This document shows positions 1 through 6,693 of a DNA stretch of 9,027 bases, piece after piece. This DNA comes from an uncultured Porphyromonadaceae bacterium (GTDB taxonomy: Bacteria; Bacteroidota; Bacteroidia; Bacteroidales; Muribaculaceae). The notes beneath the pieces are model-generated. The model was not told where the DNA came from, did not search any database, and saw only the letters and a program-made list of their open reading frames with translations. Every line of letters begins with the position of its first letter. Position 1 is the stretch's first letter. The position numbers were made by a program, and so were the translations under genes. Where the stretch lies: positions 1-9,027 of the forward strand of contig CAMWIF010000087.1 in assembly GCA_947174225.1 (NCBI GenBank), given 5' to 3'.

Positions 1-46
1 GTATTTAACAATATTTATCTAATAAGCCTACTTGTTTAGAAACTTT

Positions 47-80
47 AAGAAATTGGTCTGATTTTTTAGGCCAATTTCTT
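47..80 (+). terminator. Rho-independent terminator of an upstream off-window gene
   Basis: The arms AAGAAATTGG (47-56) and CCAATTTCTT (71-80) are exact reverse complements. Inner pairing with two G-U wobbles (through 60 and 67) extends the stem to 14 bp with a 6-nt loop of mostly T. A short T-rich tail, TTTGTT, follows. No gene in the window ends just before it, so it most likely closes a gene lying left of position 1. The A-rich left flank could also let it work on the minus strand. Confidence 0.7.
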
Positions 81-110
81 TTGTTATGTGCAAAATAGGA
101 GGTAATTTTA
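80..110 (+). promoter_or_regulatory. Candidate Bacteroidetes-type promoter for the inositol phosphate synthase gene
   Basis: TTTG at 80-83 is followed by exactly 19 nt and then TAATTTTA at 103-110. This fits the Bacteroides sigma-ABfr pattern (TTTG or TTGC at -33, TAnnTTTG at -7) except for the last base of the -7 element. The -33 box overlaps the T tail of the preceding terminator, a common compact arrangement. If used, transcription would begin near 116-118 and leave a leader of about 110 nt before the ATG at 227. It was found by eye; the mismatch keeps confidence moderate. Confidence 0.4.
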
Positions 111-226
111 CGCCGCAATTCAGAAGCCTGACTTCATGACCCATGTGCCCGGTGACGTGGCACAGAAATGGGGTGGGCGGAGTGTTTAATCGATAGAAAC
201 CAATAATAAATCTGATAACAAACATT

Positions 227-1555
227 ATGGCAAATCAAAAAGCTGAAGCACCCAAGGGTAAGCTCGGAGTGCTCGTGGTAGGACTCGGAGCAGTGACCTC
301 AACATTTATGGCTGGTGTGCTCGCAGCCCGTAAAGGTCTTGCAAAGCCTGTAGGATCAATGACCCAATATGACAAAATCCGTGTCGGAAAAGGTGATGAA
401 AAGAAGTATCTTCACTATAAGGACATTGTGCCTTTGGCAGAGCTTGACGACATCGTGTTCGGCGCCTGGGATGTTTATCCCGCCAATGCTTTTGAATCGG
501 CTGTGAATGCTGAGGTGCTCAAAGCTAAAGACATTCTTCCTCTTCAGGAGGAGCTTGAGGCTATCAAGCCTATGAAAGCTGCTTTCGATAAGAACTACGC
601 AAAGCGTCTTGACGGCGACAATGTAAAGGAATGTAAAGACCGTTGGGATATGACTGAGCAGATCCGTGAGGACATCCGTAACTTTAAGAAAGAGACTGGA
701 GTAGATCGCGTGGTTGTGCTTTGGGCTGCCTCTACCGAGGTATATGTGCCGGTAGATGAAAAGGTTCACGGTTCGCTTGAGGCGCTTGAAGCCGCTATGA
801 AAGCTGATGATAAAGAACATATAGCCCCCTCAATGTGCTATGCCTATGCCGCGCTCTCTGAAGGTGCTCCGTTCATAATGGGTGCCCCAAACACCACAGT
901 CGATATTCCGGCAATGTGGGAACTGGCAGAGAAGACCAAGATGCCTATTGCCGGCAAAGACTTCAAAACGGGTCAGACACTGGTGAAATCAGGTTTTGCT
1001 CCTATCATCGGCACTCGTTGTCTCGGTCTGAGCGGATGGTTCTCTACCAATATTCTCGGCAACCGCGACGGACTCGTGCTTGACGAGCCGGCTAACTTCC
1101 GCACAAAAGAGGTGAGCAAGCTCTCTACTCTCGAAAGTATCCTTGTGCCTGAAGAGCAGCCTGATCTCTATGGCCACGGCAACGATGAGGACACACAATA
1201 TTACCATAAGGTACGCATCAACTACTATCCTCCTCGCAACGATAATAAAGAGGGTTGGGACAATATCGATATCTTCGGTTGGATGGGCTATCCGATGCAG
1301 ATAAAAATCAATTTCCTCTGCCGCGACTCTATCCTTGCCGCTCCGCTCTGCCTTGACCTTGTATTACTCAGCGATTTGGCTCAACGCGCCGGTCGTTATG
1401 GCATCCAGCGCTTCCTGAGCTTCTTCCTCAAGAGCCCGATGCACGACTATACAAAAGATGAGGTGCCTGTCAACAATCTCTTCCAGCAATACGTTATGCT
1501 GAAGAATGCCATCCGTGAGATGGGTGGCTACGAAGCCGACGAAGAGATTGATTGA
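227..1555 (+). CDS. Inositol-3-phosphate synthase (myo-inositol-1-phosphate synthase, MIPS)
   Basis: This 442-residue cytoplasmic enzyme should convert glucose 6-phosphate to 1D-myo-inositol 3-phosphate using NAD+ as an internally recycled cofactor. An N-terminal Rossmann dinucleotide-binding segment carries GLGAVTST at residues 19-26. The family's signature catalytic segment GKDFKTGQT is at 243-251, followed by NILGNRDG at 275-282 and a C-terminal part with the conserved RDS near 367. Length lies between short actinobacterial/archaeal forms and the roughly 510-530-residue eukaryotic enzymes, as expected for Bacteroidetes. The ATG at 227 follows an A-rich leader without a Shine-Dalgarno site, usual for this phylum. 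In gut Bacteroidetes the homologous enzyme feeds inositol lipid synthesis; the lipid-making partner genes are not in this window and may lie to the left. trmD starts 14 nt after its stop, so the two are probably cotranscribed. Family assignment is very secure; the lipid role is inference. Confidence 0.95.
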   Translation: MANQKAEAPKGKLGVLVVGLGAVTSTFMAGVLAARKGLAKPVGSMTQYDKIRVGKGDEKKYLHYKDIVPLAELDDIVFGAWDVYPANAFESAVNAEVLKAKDILPLQEELEAIKPMKAAFDKNYAKRLDGDNVKECKDRWDMTEQIREDIRNFKKETGVDRVVVLWAASTEVYVPVDEKVHGSLEALEAAMKADDKEHIAPSMCYAYAALSEGAPFIMGAPNTTVDIPAMWELAEKTKMPIAGKDFKTGQTLVKSGFAPIIGTRCLGLSGWFSTNILGNRDGLVLDEPANFRTKEVSKLSTLESILVPEEQPDLYGHGNDEDTQYYHKVRINYYPPRNDNKEGWDNIDIFGWMGYPMQIKINFLCRDSILAAPLCLDLVLLSDLAQRAGRYGIQRFLSFFLKSPMHDYTKDEVPVNNLFQQYVMLKNAIREMGGYEADEEID

Positions 1556-1569
1556 TATTAAAATTACTT

Positions 1570-2244
1570 ATGCGAATAGACATACTGACAGTCTTGCCCG
1601 AAATGTTTGAGTCTCCCTTGGGATGCTCGATTCTGAAACGCGCACAAGACAAAGGACTTGCGGAGATTGTGGTTCACAATCTCCGCGACTATACCACCGA
1701 CAAGCACCGTAAGGTAGATGACTATCCTTTTGGAGGAGAGGCAGGTATGGTTATGAAGATTCAGCCTGTGGAAGCCTGTATAAATGCCTTGAAGGCTGAG
1801 CGTGATTATGATGAGGTGATTTTTACTTCGCCCGACGGGGAGACATTTAACCAGAAGATGGCAAATTCCCTGTCAATGGCAGAAAATCTTATTATCTTGT
1901 GCGGACATTATAAGGGTATAGATTATCGCATAAGGGAACATCTGATAACAAAGGAGATTTCAATAGGCGATTATGTGCTGACGGGAGGAGAGCTTCCGGC
2001 TTTAGTAATGACCGATGCTGTAGTGCGTCTGATTCCCGGTGCCATAGGCGATGAGCAATCGGCTCTGTCTGATTCTTTCCAGGATAATCTTCTTGCTCCG
2101 CCGATTTATACCCGACCTGCCGAGTATAACGGTTGGAAAGTACCTGAGATACTTCTTTCAGGTCACGAAGCAAAAATCGACGAATGGAGATATGAGCAGA
2201 GTCTTGAACGTACACGGCGTTTACGTCCTGATTTGCTCGATTGA
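1570..2244 (+). CDS. trmD: tRNA (guanine-N1-)-methyltransferase TrmD
   Basis: A SPOUT-family enzyme that uses S-adenosylmethionine to methylate N1 of G37 next to the anticodon in tRNAs reading CUN, CCN and CGG codons, preventing +1 frameshifting. From the ATG at 1570 the protein has 224 residues and opens MRIDILTVLPEMF, the standard TrmD N-terminus. The trefoil-knot cofactor site is visible as SPDG (87-90), CGHYKGIDYRI (111-121) and IGDYVLTGGELPA (132-144). R153 and D168 (in SDSF) match the Arg154 and catalytic Asp169 known from Haemophilus TrmD. The C-terminal SGHEAKIDEWR...SLERTRRLRPDLL is typical. A TTG at 1552 would add six residues and overlap the previous stop; the family N-terminus favours 1570. 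It is not in the rpsP-rimM-trmD-rplS arrangement of proteobacteria, and instead follows an inositol phosphate synthase. Confidence 0.97.
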   Translation: MRIDILTVLPEMFESPLGCSILKRAQDKGLAEIVVHNLRDYTTDKHRKVDDYPFGGEAGMVMKIQPVEACINALKAERDYDEVIFTSPDGETFNQKMANSLSMAENLIILCGHYKGIDYRIREHLITKEISIGDYVLTGGELPALVMTDAVVRLIPGAIGDEQSALSDSFQDNLLAPPIYTRPAEYNGWKVPEILLSGHEAKIDEWRYEQSLERTRRLRPDLLD

Positions 2245-2282
2245 TCGAGATTCCTAATTATTCATATATAATTGTAATAAAG

Positions 2283-2308
2283 AAGGTGAGACCTGCGGGT
2301 CTCACCTT
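2283..2308. terminator. Bidirectional intrinsic terminator between trmD and the convergent sigma factor gene
   Basis: AAGGTGAGACC (2283-2293) pairs perfectly with GGTCTCACCTT (2298-2308) around a TGCG tetraloop, giving an 11-bp GC-containing stem. On the plus strand it lies about 40 nt after the trmD stop and is followed by TTTCGTATT. On the minus strand it lies about 70 nt after the ECF sigma stop and is followed by a T-rich run (CTTTATTA). It therefore sits correctly to end both convergent transcripts. Confidence 0.85.
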
Positions 2309-2378
2309 TCGTATTAAATGAATTTTGGTTGTAGGTGTAAATTCTTGAGTATATATTTAAAGATAAAATTTCTTTTTG

Positions 2379-2885
2379 TTATCTATAATCTTTAAGTACG
2401 CTTTGGAGTCTTTTGCGGGCGAAGAAGATTCTACTTTTTACTGTGCCTAAAGGAAGACCCATATGCTCAGCTATTTCACTATATTTATAACCTTGTACAT
2501 ACATTGTGAAAGGCACTCTATAGTCGTCGGAAAATTCTCTGATTGCTGATGAAATTTCTTTAGCTGCAAAACTTCCTTCCGGTGTGGAGAATCCTGATTC
2601 TTGAGATAAATTAAGATGGTATAAATCTTCTGACTTATCTATAACCGTCGCGCTTCTAACTTGTCTTCTATAGTTGTTGATGAAAATGTTGCGCATTATG
2701 GTAAAGACCCAGCCTTTAAAATTGACATTGTCTACATATTTAGATTCGTTGTCAAGCACTTTTAAAGTTGTATCCTGCACTAAATCCTGCGCGGTTTCTT
2801 TACTTGTGGTTAACTGATAGGCGAAGTTAAGAAGGTTGCCTTGTAATCCGAGTAGTCTCTGTTTGAAAGTAACTGAATCTGCCAT
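2379..2885 (-). CDS. ECF-type RNA polymerase sigma factor (paralogue 1)
   Basis: A 168-residue sigma-70 family protein with only regions 2 and 4, the extracytoplasmic-function architecture. Region 2 spans about residues 8-75, with AQDLVQDTTLK (32-42, core polymerase binding) and FKGWVFTIMRNIFINNYR (56-73, -10 melting and recognition). Region 4 covers about 107-165, with the helix-turn-helix YSEIAEHMGLPLGTVKSRIF at 135-154. It would direct RNA polymerase to a dedicated promoter set. No anti-sigma gene follows: the gene ends convergently with trmD. Nothing lies directly upstream on its strand either. The ATG (2883-2885) is preceded on the minus strand by an A-rich tract, and I found no clear -33/-7 pair. 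The protein is 108/168 identical, without gaps, to the sigma factor at 8234-8740. Family certain; regulon unknown. Confidence 0.93.
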   Translation of the reverse strand: MADSVTFKQRLLGLQGNLLNFAYQLTTSKETAQDLVQDTTLKVLDNESKYVDNVNFKGWVFTIMRNIFINNYRRQVRSATVIDKSEDLYHLNLSQESGFSTPEGSFAAKEISSAIREFSDDYRVPFTMYVQGYKYSEIAEHMGLPLGTVKSRIFFARKRLQSVLKDYR

Positions 2886-3249
2886 TGTTGTATAGTTTTT
2901 AAGTGGTGATGGTAAAACCCGATTGAAGTCTGATTTTAACCGTTTAAATTATTTTTATATCTCTATAACAACACAGTTTGAAAAGTTATCACGGGCGAAA
3001 TGTTAAAAAATGTATAAATTTTAATCTTCCTTTCTTTTTGCTTTCCGAGGCTTCTTTGTTATGTTTAGGGAGTGGGCAGGTGGTTCCGAGGTGGGCAGAT
3101 ATAATAGGGGAGTAGAGGGGGATGGGTGTGGCGTAGAGTGAGCCGAAGATAGGGGTGAGCGTTAAATTTTGAAAAAATAATCAATGAAATGATGATTTAA
3201 TGGCATATAATAGCTAATTTTGTACTCATTACTATAAATGCCCTGACAA
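2886..3249. other. Gene-free divergent intergenic region with a G-rich plus strand
   Basis: This 364-nt stretch separates the minus-strand sigma gene from the plus-strand septation gene. The half next to the sigma gene (about 2920-3040) is A+T-rich. The middle (about 3067-3156) is strongly G-rich on the plus strand, with runs GGGG (3107-3110), GGGGG (3117-3121) and GGG (3124-3126). Two short direct repeats are present: TTCCGAGG at 3043-3050 and 3084-3091, and GTGGGCAG at 3072-3079 and 3091-3098. I see no credible open reading frame, tRNA or terminator in it. The part next to ftsB carries a -7-like box (listed separately). Confidence 0.6.
3215..3222 (+). promoter_or_regulatory. Possible -7 element for the septation/envelope operon
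   Basis: TAATTTTG matches the Bacteroides -7 consensus TAnnTTTG at every fixed position. It would place a transcript start near 3229-3231, some 20 nt before the GTG start at 3250. No good TTTG or TTGC lies 19 nt upstream, so the -33 half is missing or degenerate. It is the only plausible promoter I can see before the six-gene cluster. Confidence 0.4.
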
Positions 3250-3555
3250 GTGAGTAAGACTGTTAAGAAAGCAAATTTTTGGATTCGTCGCCGTTCCCAT
3301 CTTCCCGTCCTTGTGATCGGGTCGCTGATGGTGGTGGTTTTGTTCTTTAATGACGACACGTCCATATCTATGAATATGGAATATCAACGCCAGATCAACG
3401 AGCTTTCAGAAGCCATAACGGAGTGCCGGGATTCTGCGGCATTCTATCGGCGACAGAGGGAATCGATAGTCCGCGGCACCGGGAGCCTTGAGCATCTTGC
3501 TCGAGAGAAATTCCATATGCAGCGTCCCTCGGAAGATGTCTTTATACTTAAGTGA
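3250..3555 (+). CDS. FtsB/DivIC-family septum formation initiator
   Basis: A 101-residue bitopic divisome protein expected to join an FtsL-like partner and link early and late cell-division proteins at the septum. A basic cytoplasmic N-terminus (residues 1-15) is followed by one transmembrane helix at about 17-34. A charged segment at 44-74 suits a periplasmic coiled coil. The C-terminal block SLEHLAREKFHMQRPSEDVFIL (79-100) has the typical DivIC/FtsB layout of LE-x-x-ARE followed by a late PxEDV/I motif. The start is a GTG; the nearest upstream ATG (3238) is out of use because it reads ATG CCC TGA. It heads a run of six closely spaced plus-strand genes. FtsB and DivIC are hard to tell apart by sequence, so no symbol is given. 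Family assignment is good. Confidence 0.85.
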   Translation: MSKTVKKANFWIRRRSHLPVLVIGSLMVVVLFFNDDTSISMNMEYQRQINELSEAITECRDSAAFYRRQRESIVRGTGSLEHLAREKFHMQRPSEDVFILK

Positions 3556-3568
3556 AAGGAGTGCCTTC

Positions 3569-3586
3569 CACTTCTTTGTCGAAGTG
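3569..3586 (+). other. Small intercistronic hairpin
   Basis: CACTTC (3569-3574) and GAAGTG (3581-3586) form a 6-bp stem with a TTTGTC loop in the 63-nt gap between the septation gene and the next gene. There is no following T run, so it is not a good intrinsic terminator. It might stabilise or punctuate the polycistronic message, or be chance. Confidence 0.3.
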
Positions 3587-3618
3587 AGAGGTTAAGTAAA
3601 CGTTTTCTTATTTCTGAA

Positions 3619-4068
3619 ATGTCAAGTTATTCCAACCCGCCCATAGGGGGCAATGAGAAAAAAGGCAAACTCGTGGAAGGAGGGGCTACATTCGGCCTTC
3701 TCCTTATATGTGTGTCGTTGGTGTTGCCTTTTTTCAGCCCGTCTGACTTTACTTTGGTGAAGGTCTTGAAATGGGTTTATAGTGCCGGAGCGTTGATTTA
3801 TGTGATTGCGAGAGTGATTGGGGCTAAGGCTCCGGGAGAATCGGTGAGGTTGCGTCGTCTCCTGCGTATGGAGTTTTGGGGTGGTGTAGCTTTTATGGTG
3901 GCTGCTGCTTTCTGGTTTTATTCAGAAAGCCATCTCGGACCTTACGCCGGAATGCTCGCATTGCTCAGACAGACTATTTTGTTCACATTGGTAGGTGCCG
4001 CTTTACAGGTGATTGCCTCTTGGCTCATCGTCAGCTGCCAGCGTAAGGAGAAAGGAGCCGGGAAATGA
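3619..4068 (+). CDS. Four-helix integral membrane protein of unknown function
   Basis: I do not recognise a characterised family for this 149-residue protein. It has a short polar N-terminus (1-19), then four hydrophobic stretches at about 22-39, 48-67, 86-103 and 116-139. A basic loop around 77-83 (VRLRRLL) lies between helices 2 and 3, and a positively charged tail (QRKEKGAGK) ends the protein. The positive-inside rule would put both termini and the 68-85 loop in the cytoplasm. It lies 63 nt after the septation gene, and its stop overlaps the coaX start by 4 nt (ATGA), implying translational coupling. That tight placement supports it being a real gene. A structural or accessory role in the envelope is only a guess from context; no enzyme motif is visible. 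Confidence 0.8.
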   Translation: MSSYSNPPIGGNEKKGKLVEGGATFGLLLICVSLVLPFFSPSDFTLVKVLKWVYSAGALIYVIARVIGAKAPGESVRLRRLLRMEFWGGVAFMVAAAFWFYSESHLGPYAGMLALLRQTILFTLVGAALQVIASWLIVSCQRKEKGAGK

Positions 4069-4829
4069 GAAAGGCTAATCCTCTCCATCTTCTGACAATA
4101 GACCAGGGTAATTCCTCGGCGAAAGTGACTGTGTGGGACGATGACCGCGAAGTTGAGACACACAGAATATATTCAATGTCGATAGAGGAGCTTATTCCGG
4201 TGCTTGAGTCGACGGAGATAGACAGTTGTGCCTACTGTAGTGTGGGTCATACTGATGCTAAGTTTTTGGAGACTTTGCGAAGGATGCTTGACGGCAAATT
4301 ACTTGTGTTGACTCCTCTGACTCCGGTGCCCATCCGTATTGTATATGGTACACGCTCCACTCTCGGTAACGACCGTGTGGCGGCTGCTATAGGAGCGGCA
4401 CGGCTTTTCCCGGGTGAAGGTTCGCTTGTAGTCGATGCGGGCACGGCTGTCACCATTGACGTAGTGGACAGTGAGGGCGCTTTCCTTGGTGGAAATATTG
4501 CCCCCGGTATGAGATTGCGATTCTCGTCACTTCACGAAGCAACCAGTCAGTTACCTATGGTCGATTCTACGGGCGAAGTCGCACGTTTCGGCCATGATAC
4601 AGTGTCGGCTATCCGTTCAGGTGTGGTAGGAGGGATGGTAAGTGAGATCGCGGATGCATATGCCTATGCTGTCGAGAAGTATGGCTGTCGTCACGTTGTG
4701 CTCACCGGTAACGACGCGCCACAGCTTCTCCCTATTCTTGAAGAAAGGGGGCTGCCCGTAGCCATCCAACCCAATCTTGTAGGGCTCGGTCTTCTCTGCA
4801 TTTTCCGTTATAATCTAAATAATATATAA
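4065..4829 (+). CDS. coaX: Type III pantothenate kinase CoaX
   Basis: This cytoplasmic enzyme phosphorylates pantothenate with ATP, the first committed step of coenzyme A synthesis. The 254-residue protein shows the ASKHA-fold motifs of type III kinases: DQGNSS at 13-18 (phosphate binding), GNDR at 101-104 (G-x-DR motif with the catalytic Asp), DAGTAVTID at 124-132, and GGNIAPG at 142-148. Length matches the family (about 240-270). Type III kinases differ from CoaA and PanK-II in weak ATP affinity, a need for a monovalent cation and resistance to CoA feedback; these are family facts, not seen here. The ATG overlaps the preceding stop as ATGA and is preceded by AAGGAGAAAGGAG, a comparatively strong Shine-Dalgarno-like stretch for this phylum. 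It is not fused to or beside a biotin ligase gene, a pairing seen in some other bacteria. Confidence 0.95.
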   Translation: MRKANPLHLLTIDQGNSSAKVTVWDDDREVETHRIYSMSIEELIPVLESTEIDSCAYCSVGHTDAKFLETLRRMLDGKLLVLTPLTPVPIRIVYGTRSTLGNDRVAAAIGAARLFPGEGSLVVDAGTAVTIDVVDSEGAFLGGNIAPGMRLRFSSLHEATSQLPMVDSTGEVARFGHDTVSAIRSGVVGGMVSEIADAYAYAVEKYGCRHVVLTGNDAPQLLPILEERGLPVAIQPNLVGLGLLCIFRYNLNNI

Positions 4830-4847
4830 TTACGACTTTCCGATATT

Positions 4848-6119
4848 ATGAATAGAATAAAGTTACTACTATTGATGACTGTGGCTGCCATAGCAGGTAT
4901 GCACGCTCAAAATGTCACCACTCCATACTCTATGTATGGCTATGGCATTCTTGGCGACCGAGCCACGTCTATGCAGCGACAGATGGGTTCGGTGGGCTAT
5001 GCTATGAATTCCGGACGCCAGATTAATGTGATGAATCCTGCCTCGTATGCGGCTATTGACTCCCTTACTTTCCTTTTCGATATGGGTGCCGATGTCACTC
5101 TGCTGTGGCAGAAAGAGGGTAGTGTGAAGCAGCGTTCCACAGGTGGTGGACTTGACTACATCACTATGCAGTTCCCAATTACTAAGTATCTCGGTGGCTC
5201 GGTAGGTTTATTGCCATATTCTTCGGTGGGTTACGCTTTCGGTAAGGATATTAAGTATGGGGCTATGGAGAATCAAGGTTCAGGTGGTATAACCCAGGCT
5301 TATATCGGTGTGGGTGGAAAATTCAAGGGTTTCTCGTTGGGTGCGAATTTGGCTTACAGTTTCGGCAATATAATAAATGATGTGTATGCCACGCCGTCAT
5401 CTACCGGACAGTCACTGGTGGAGCACGTGATGCAGATACGTGATTGGGACCTTGTGATTGGTGCTCAATATACGGCTAAATTCTCACGTACCGACCGTAT
5501 GGCTGTAGGTGTGACATTTACTCCAAAGAAATCCCTTCATGGAAAGACATGGGTCACCGCACAGGAGCTTTCCCAGAATACAACTACCATCGACACTGTC
5601 GCCTCAGCCAATATGGGAGGTAAATATTATACGCCTACCTCTGTAGGCGCCGGCATATCTTACCGCCATGAGCGTATATCAAGTTGGATGGTTGAGGCGG
5701 ATATATCCTATCAGGAATGGTCGAAGGCTTTATATTCTCCTTTATATAAAGAAGGCTTGGATCATACTGCGGACAATATGGTTTTTCAGGGTATGAAGTT
5801 TAACAACCGTACACGCTATGCTGTCGGTGGAGAGATTGTCCCAAAAGTTCGAGGTAATTACTTAGAACGTATGGCTTACCGTGCGGGAGTGTATTATACG
5901 GATGATTACCTTAATATCCGCGGTAACCGTCTTCGCGAATTTGGAGTGACATGTGGATTCGGCTTCAACACTCCCGAGGGTAAGACAATGATAAATCTCG
6001 GGCTTGAATGGAAGCATCGTGCCGCCCATCCTCAAAGTCTTATAACTGAGAACTATTTTAACATCACGTTAGGCATTAATGTCAATGAACTCTGGTTCTG
6101 GCAGCGTAGAATCAAGTAA
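4848..6119 (+). CDS. Outer-membrane beta-barrel protein candidate (FadL/OmpP1-like), unknown substrate
   Basis: A 423-residue exported protein of a conserved Bacteroidetes type. Residues 1-20 form a Sec signal peptide (basic NRIK, hydrophobic core, likely cleavage after GMHA). The mature part begins with a conserved block around PYSMYGYGILGD (26-37) and RQMGSVGYAMNSGRQINVMNPASY (44-67). It then alternates short hydrophobic and aromatic strands with polar turns, as in a beta-barrel. The final strand, YFNITLGINVNELWF (about 402-416), is rich in alternating aromatic and hydrophobic residues, the usual end of Bacteroidetes barrel proteins that the BAM machinery recognises. It sits 18 nt after coaX and 1 nt before the lptC start, so it is probably cotranscribed with an LPS-transport gene. 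The FadL-like fold suggests transport of a hydrophobic compound, but the substrate is unknown. Confidence 0.75.
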   Translation: MNRIKLLLLMTVAAIAGMHAQNVTTPYSMYGYGILGDRATSMQRQMGSVGYAMNSGRQINVMNPASYAAIDSLTFLFDMGADVTLLWQKEGSVKQRSTGGGLDYITMQFPITKYLGGSVGLLPYSSVGYAFGKDIKYGAMENQGSGGITQAYIGVGGKFKGFSLGANLAYSFGNIINDVYATPSSTGQSLVEHVMQIRDWDLVIGAQYTAKFSRTDRMAVGVTFTPKKSLHGKTWVTAQELSQNTTTIDTVASANMGGKYYTPTSVGAGISYRHERISSWMVEADISYQEWSKALYSPLYKEGLDHTADNMVFQGMKFNNRTRYAVGGEIVPKVRGNYLERMAYRAGVYYTDDYLNIRGNRLREFGVTCGFGFNTPEGKTMINLGLEWKHRAAHPQSLITENYFNITLGINVNELWFWQRRIK

Positions 6120-6120
6120 T

Positions 6121-6693
6121 ATGAGAAAGGCCGGGTTAGGACTTATGGCAGCAGTGGCGTGTGCCATATGGGGAGGCAGTTGCACTGAGGAAACGAAGAT
6201 AGACGTTTCAAATCAGTTGAAGCCTGACCGTATGCCCTCTATGGTGACCCACAATGTCAACACTCTTATTTCCGACTCGGGAGTCACTCAATACAAGATC
6301 GTATCGCCGGTGTGGTATGTGTATGATGAAGTGGATACACCTTATTGGCTCTTCCCCAAAGGTTTGTATCTTCAGAAGTTTGACCCCAAATTTAATGTCA
6401 TCGCTACGGTGGCAGCCGATTCAGCCCGTTTCTATAGGATGCAGAAACTCTGGAAACTGGAGGGTAACGTGGAGATGACCAAGGCTCCAAAGGATCTTTT
6501 TCTATCCCCAAGGGTATTTTGGGATCAGCGTCAACAAAAACTTTACTCCGACACGTTCATCCATATCGAAAATGCCACACATGTGCTTGAGGGCACAGGT
6601 TTTGAGAGCAACGAACGCTTAACAAAGTATAGAATCTTGCATCCGACAGGCATTTTCCCTGTCGACCGTAATAATCTAAAACCGGACAAATGA
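6121..6693 (+). CDS. lptC: LPS export ABC transporter periplasmic protein LptC
   Basis: LptC receives lipopolysaccharide from the LptB2FG inner-membrane transporter and passes it to the periplasmic LptA bridge. The 190-residue protein contains the Bacteroidetes LptC/YrbK layout: SDSGVTQYKIVSPVW (51-65), LFPKGLYLQKFD (77-88), AADSARFY (98-105), WKLEGNVEM (111-119), the WDQRQQKLYSD stretch (134-144), and GTGFESNERLTKYRI (158-172). The start at 6121 is chosen because it gives a normal export signal. An in-frame ATG at 6079 would only add 14 polar residues from within the previous gene. The N-terminus ends in a Cys at 21 after a hydrophobic stretch, suggesting a lipoprotein rather than the transmembrane anchor of the E. 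coli protein, though the -3 residue is Gly rather than Leu. It begins 1 nt after the barrel gene stop and overlaps the next gene by 4 nt. Confidence 0.9.
   Translation: MRKAGLGLMAAVACAIWGGSCTEETKIDVSNQLKPDRMPSMVTHNVNTLISDSGVTQYKIVSPVWYVYDEVDTPYWLFPKGLYLQKFDPKFNVIATVAADSARFYRMQKLWKLEGNVEMTKAPKDLFLSPRVFWDQRQQKLYSDTFIHIENATHVLEGTGFESNERLTKYRILHPTGIFPVDRNNLKPDK

Noticed and set aside
97..102. AGGAGG resembling a strong ribosome-binding site
   Set aside because: No start codon follows at usable distance, and under the best promoter model it lies in the spacer and is not transcribed.
28..225. 65-residue minus-strand frame in the leader region
   Set aside because: It runs through the terminator hairpin and the candidate promoter, has low-complexity composition and no supporting context.
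356..820. 154-residue open frame on the minus strand
   Set aside because: It is wholly inside the well-supported inositol phosphate synthase gene and shows no family-like motif, so it is a shadow frame.
1552..1569. TTG start adding six residues to TrmD
   Set aside because: The family N-terminus MRIDILT begins exactly at the ATG at 1570, and the TTG overlaps the previous stop codon.
3107..3131. G-quadruplex with three tetrads
   Set aside because: Only three runs of three or more G occur within short loops; the fourth run is GG, so the standard pattern is not met. A two-tetrad form remains possible.
6079..6120. ATG 6079 as the LptC start
   Set aside because: It would place 14 polar residues before the export signal and lies inside the preceding gene; ATG 6121 gives a normal signal sequence.
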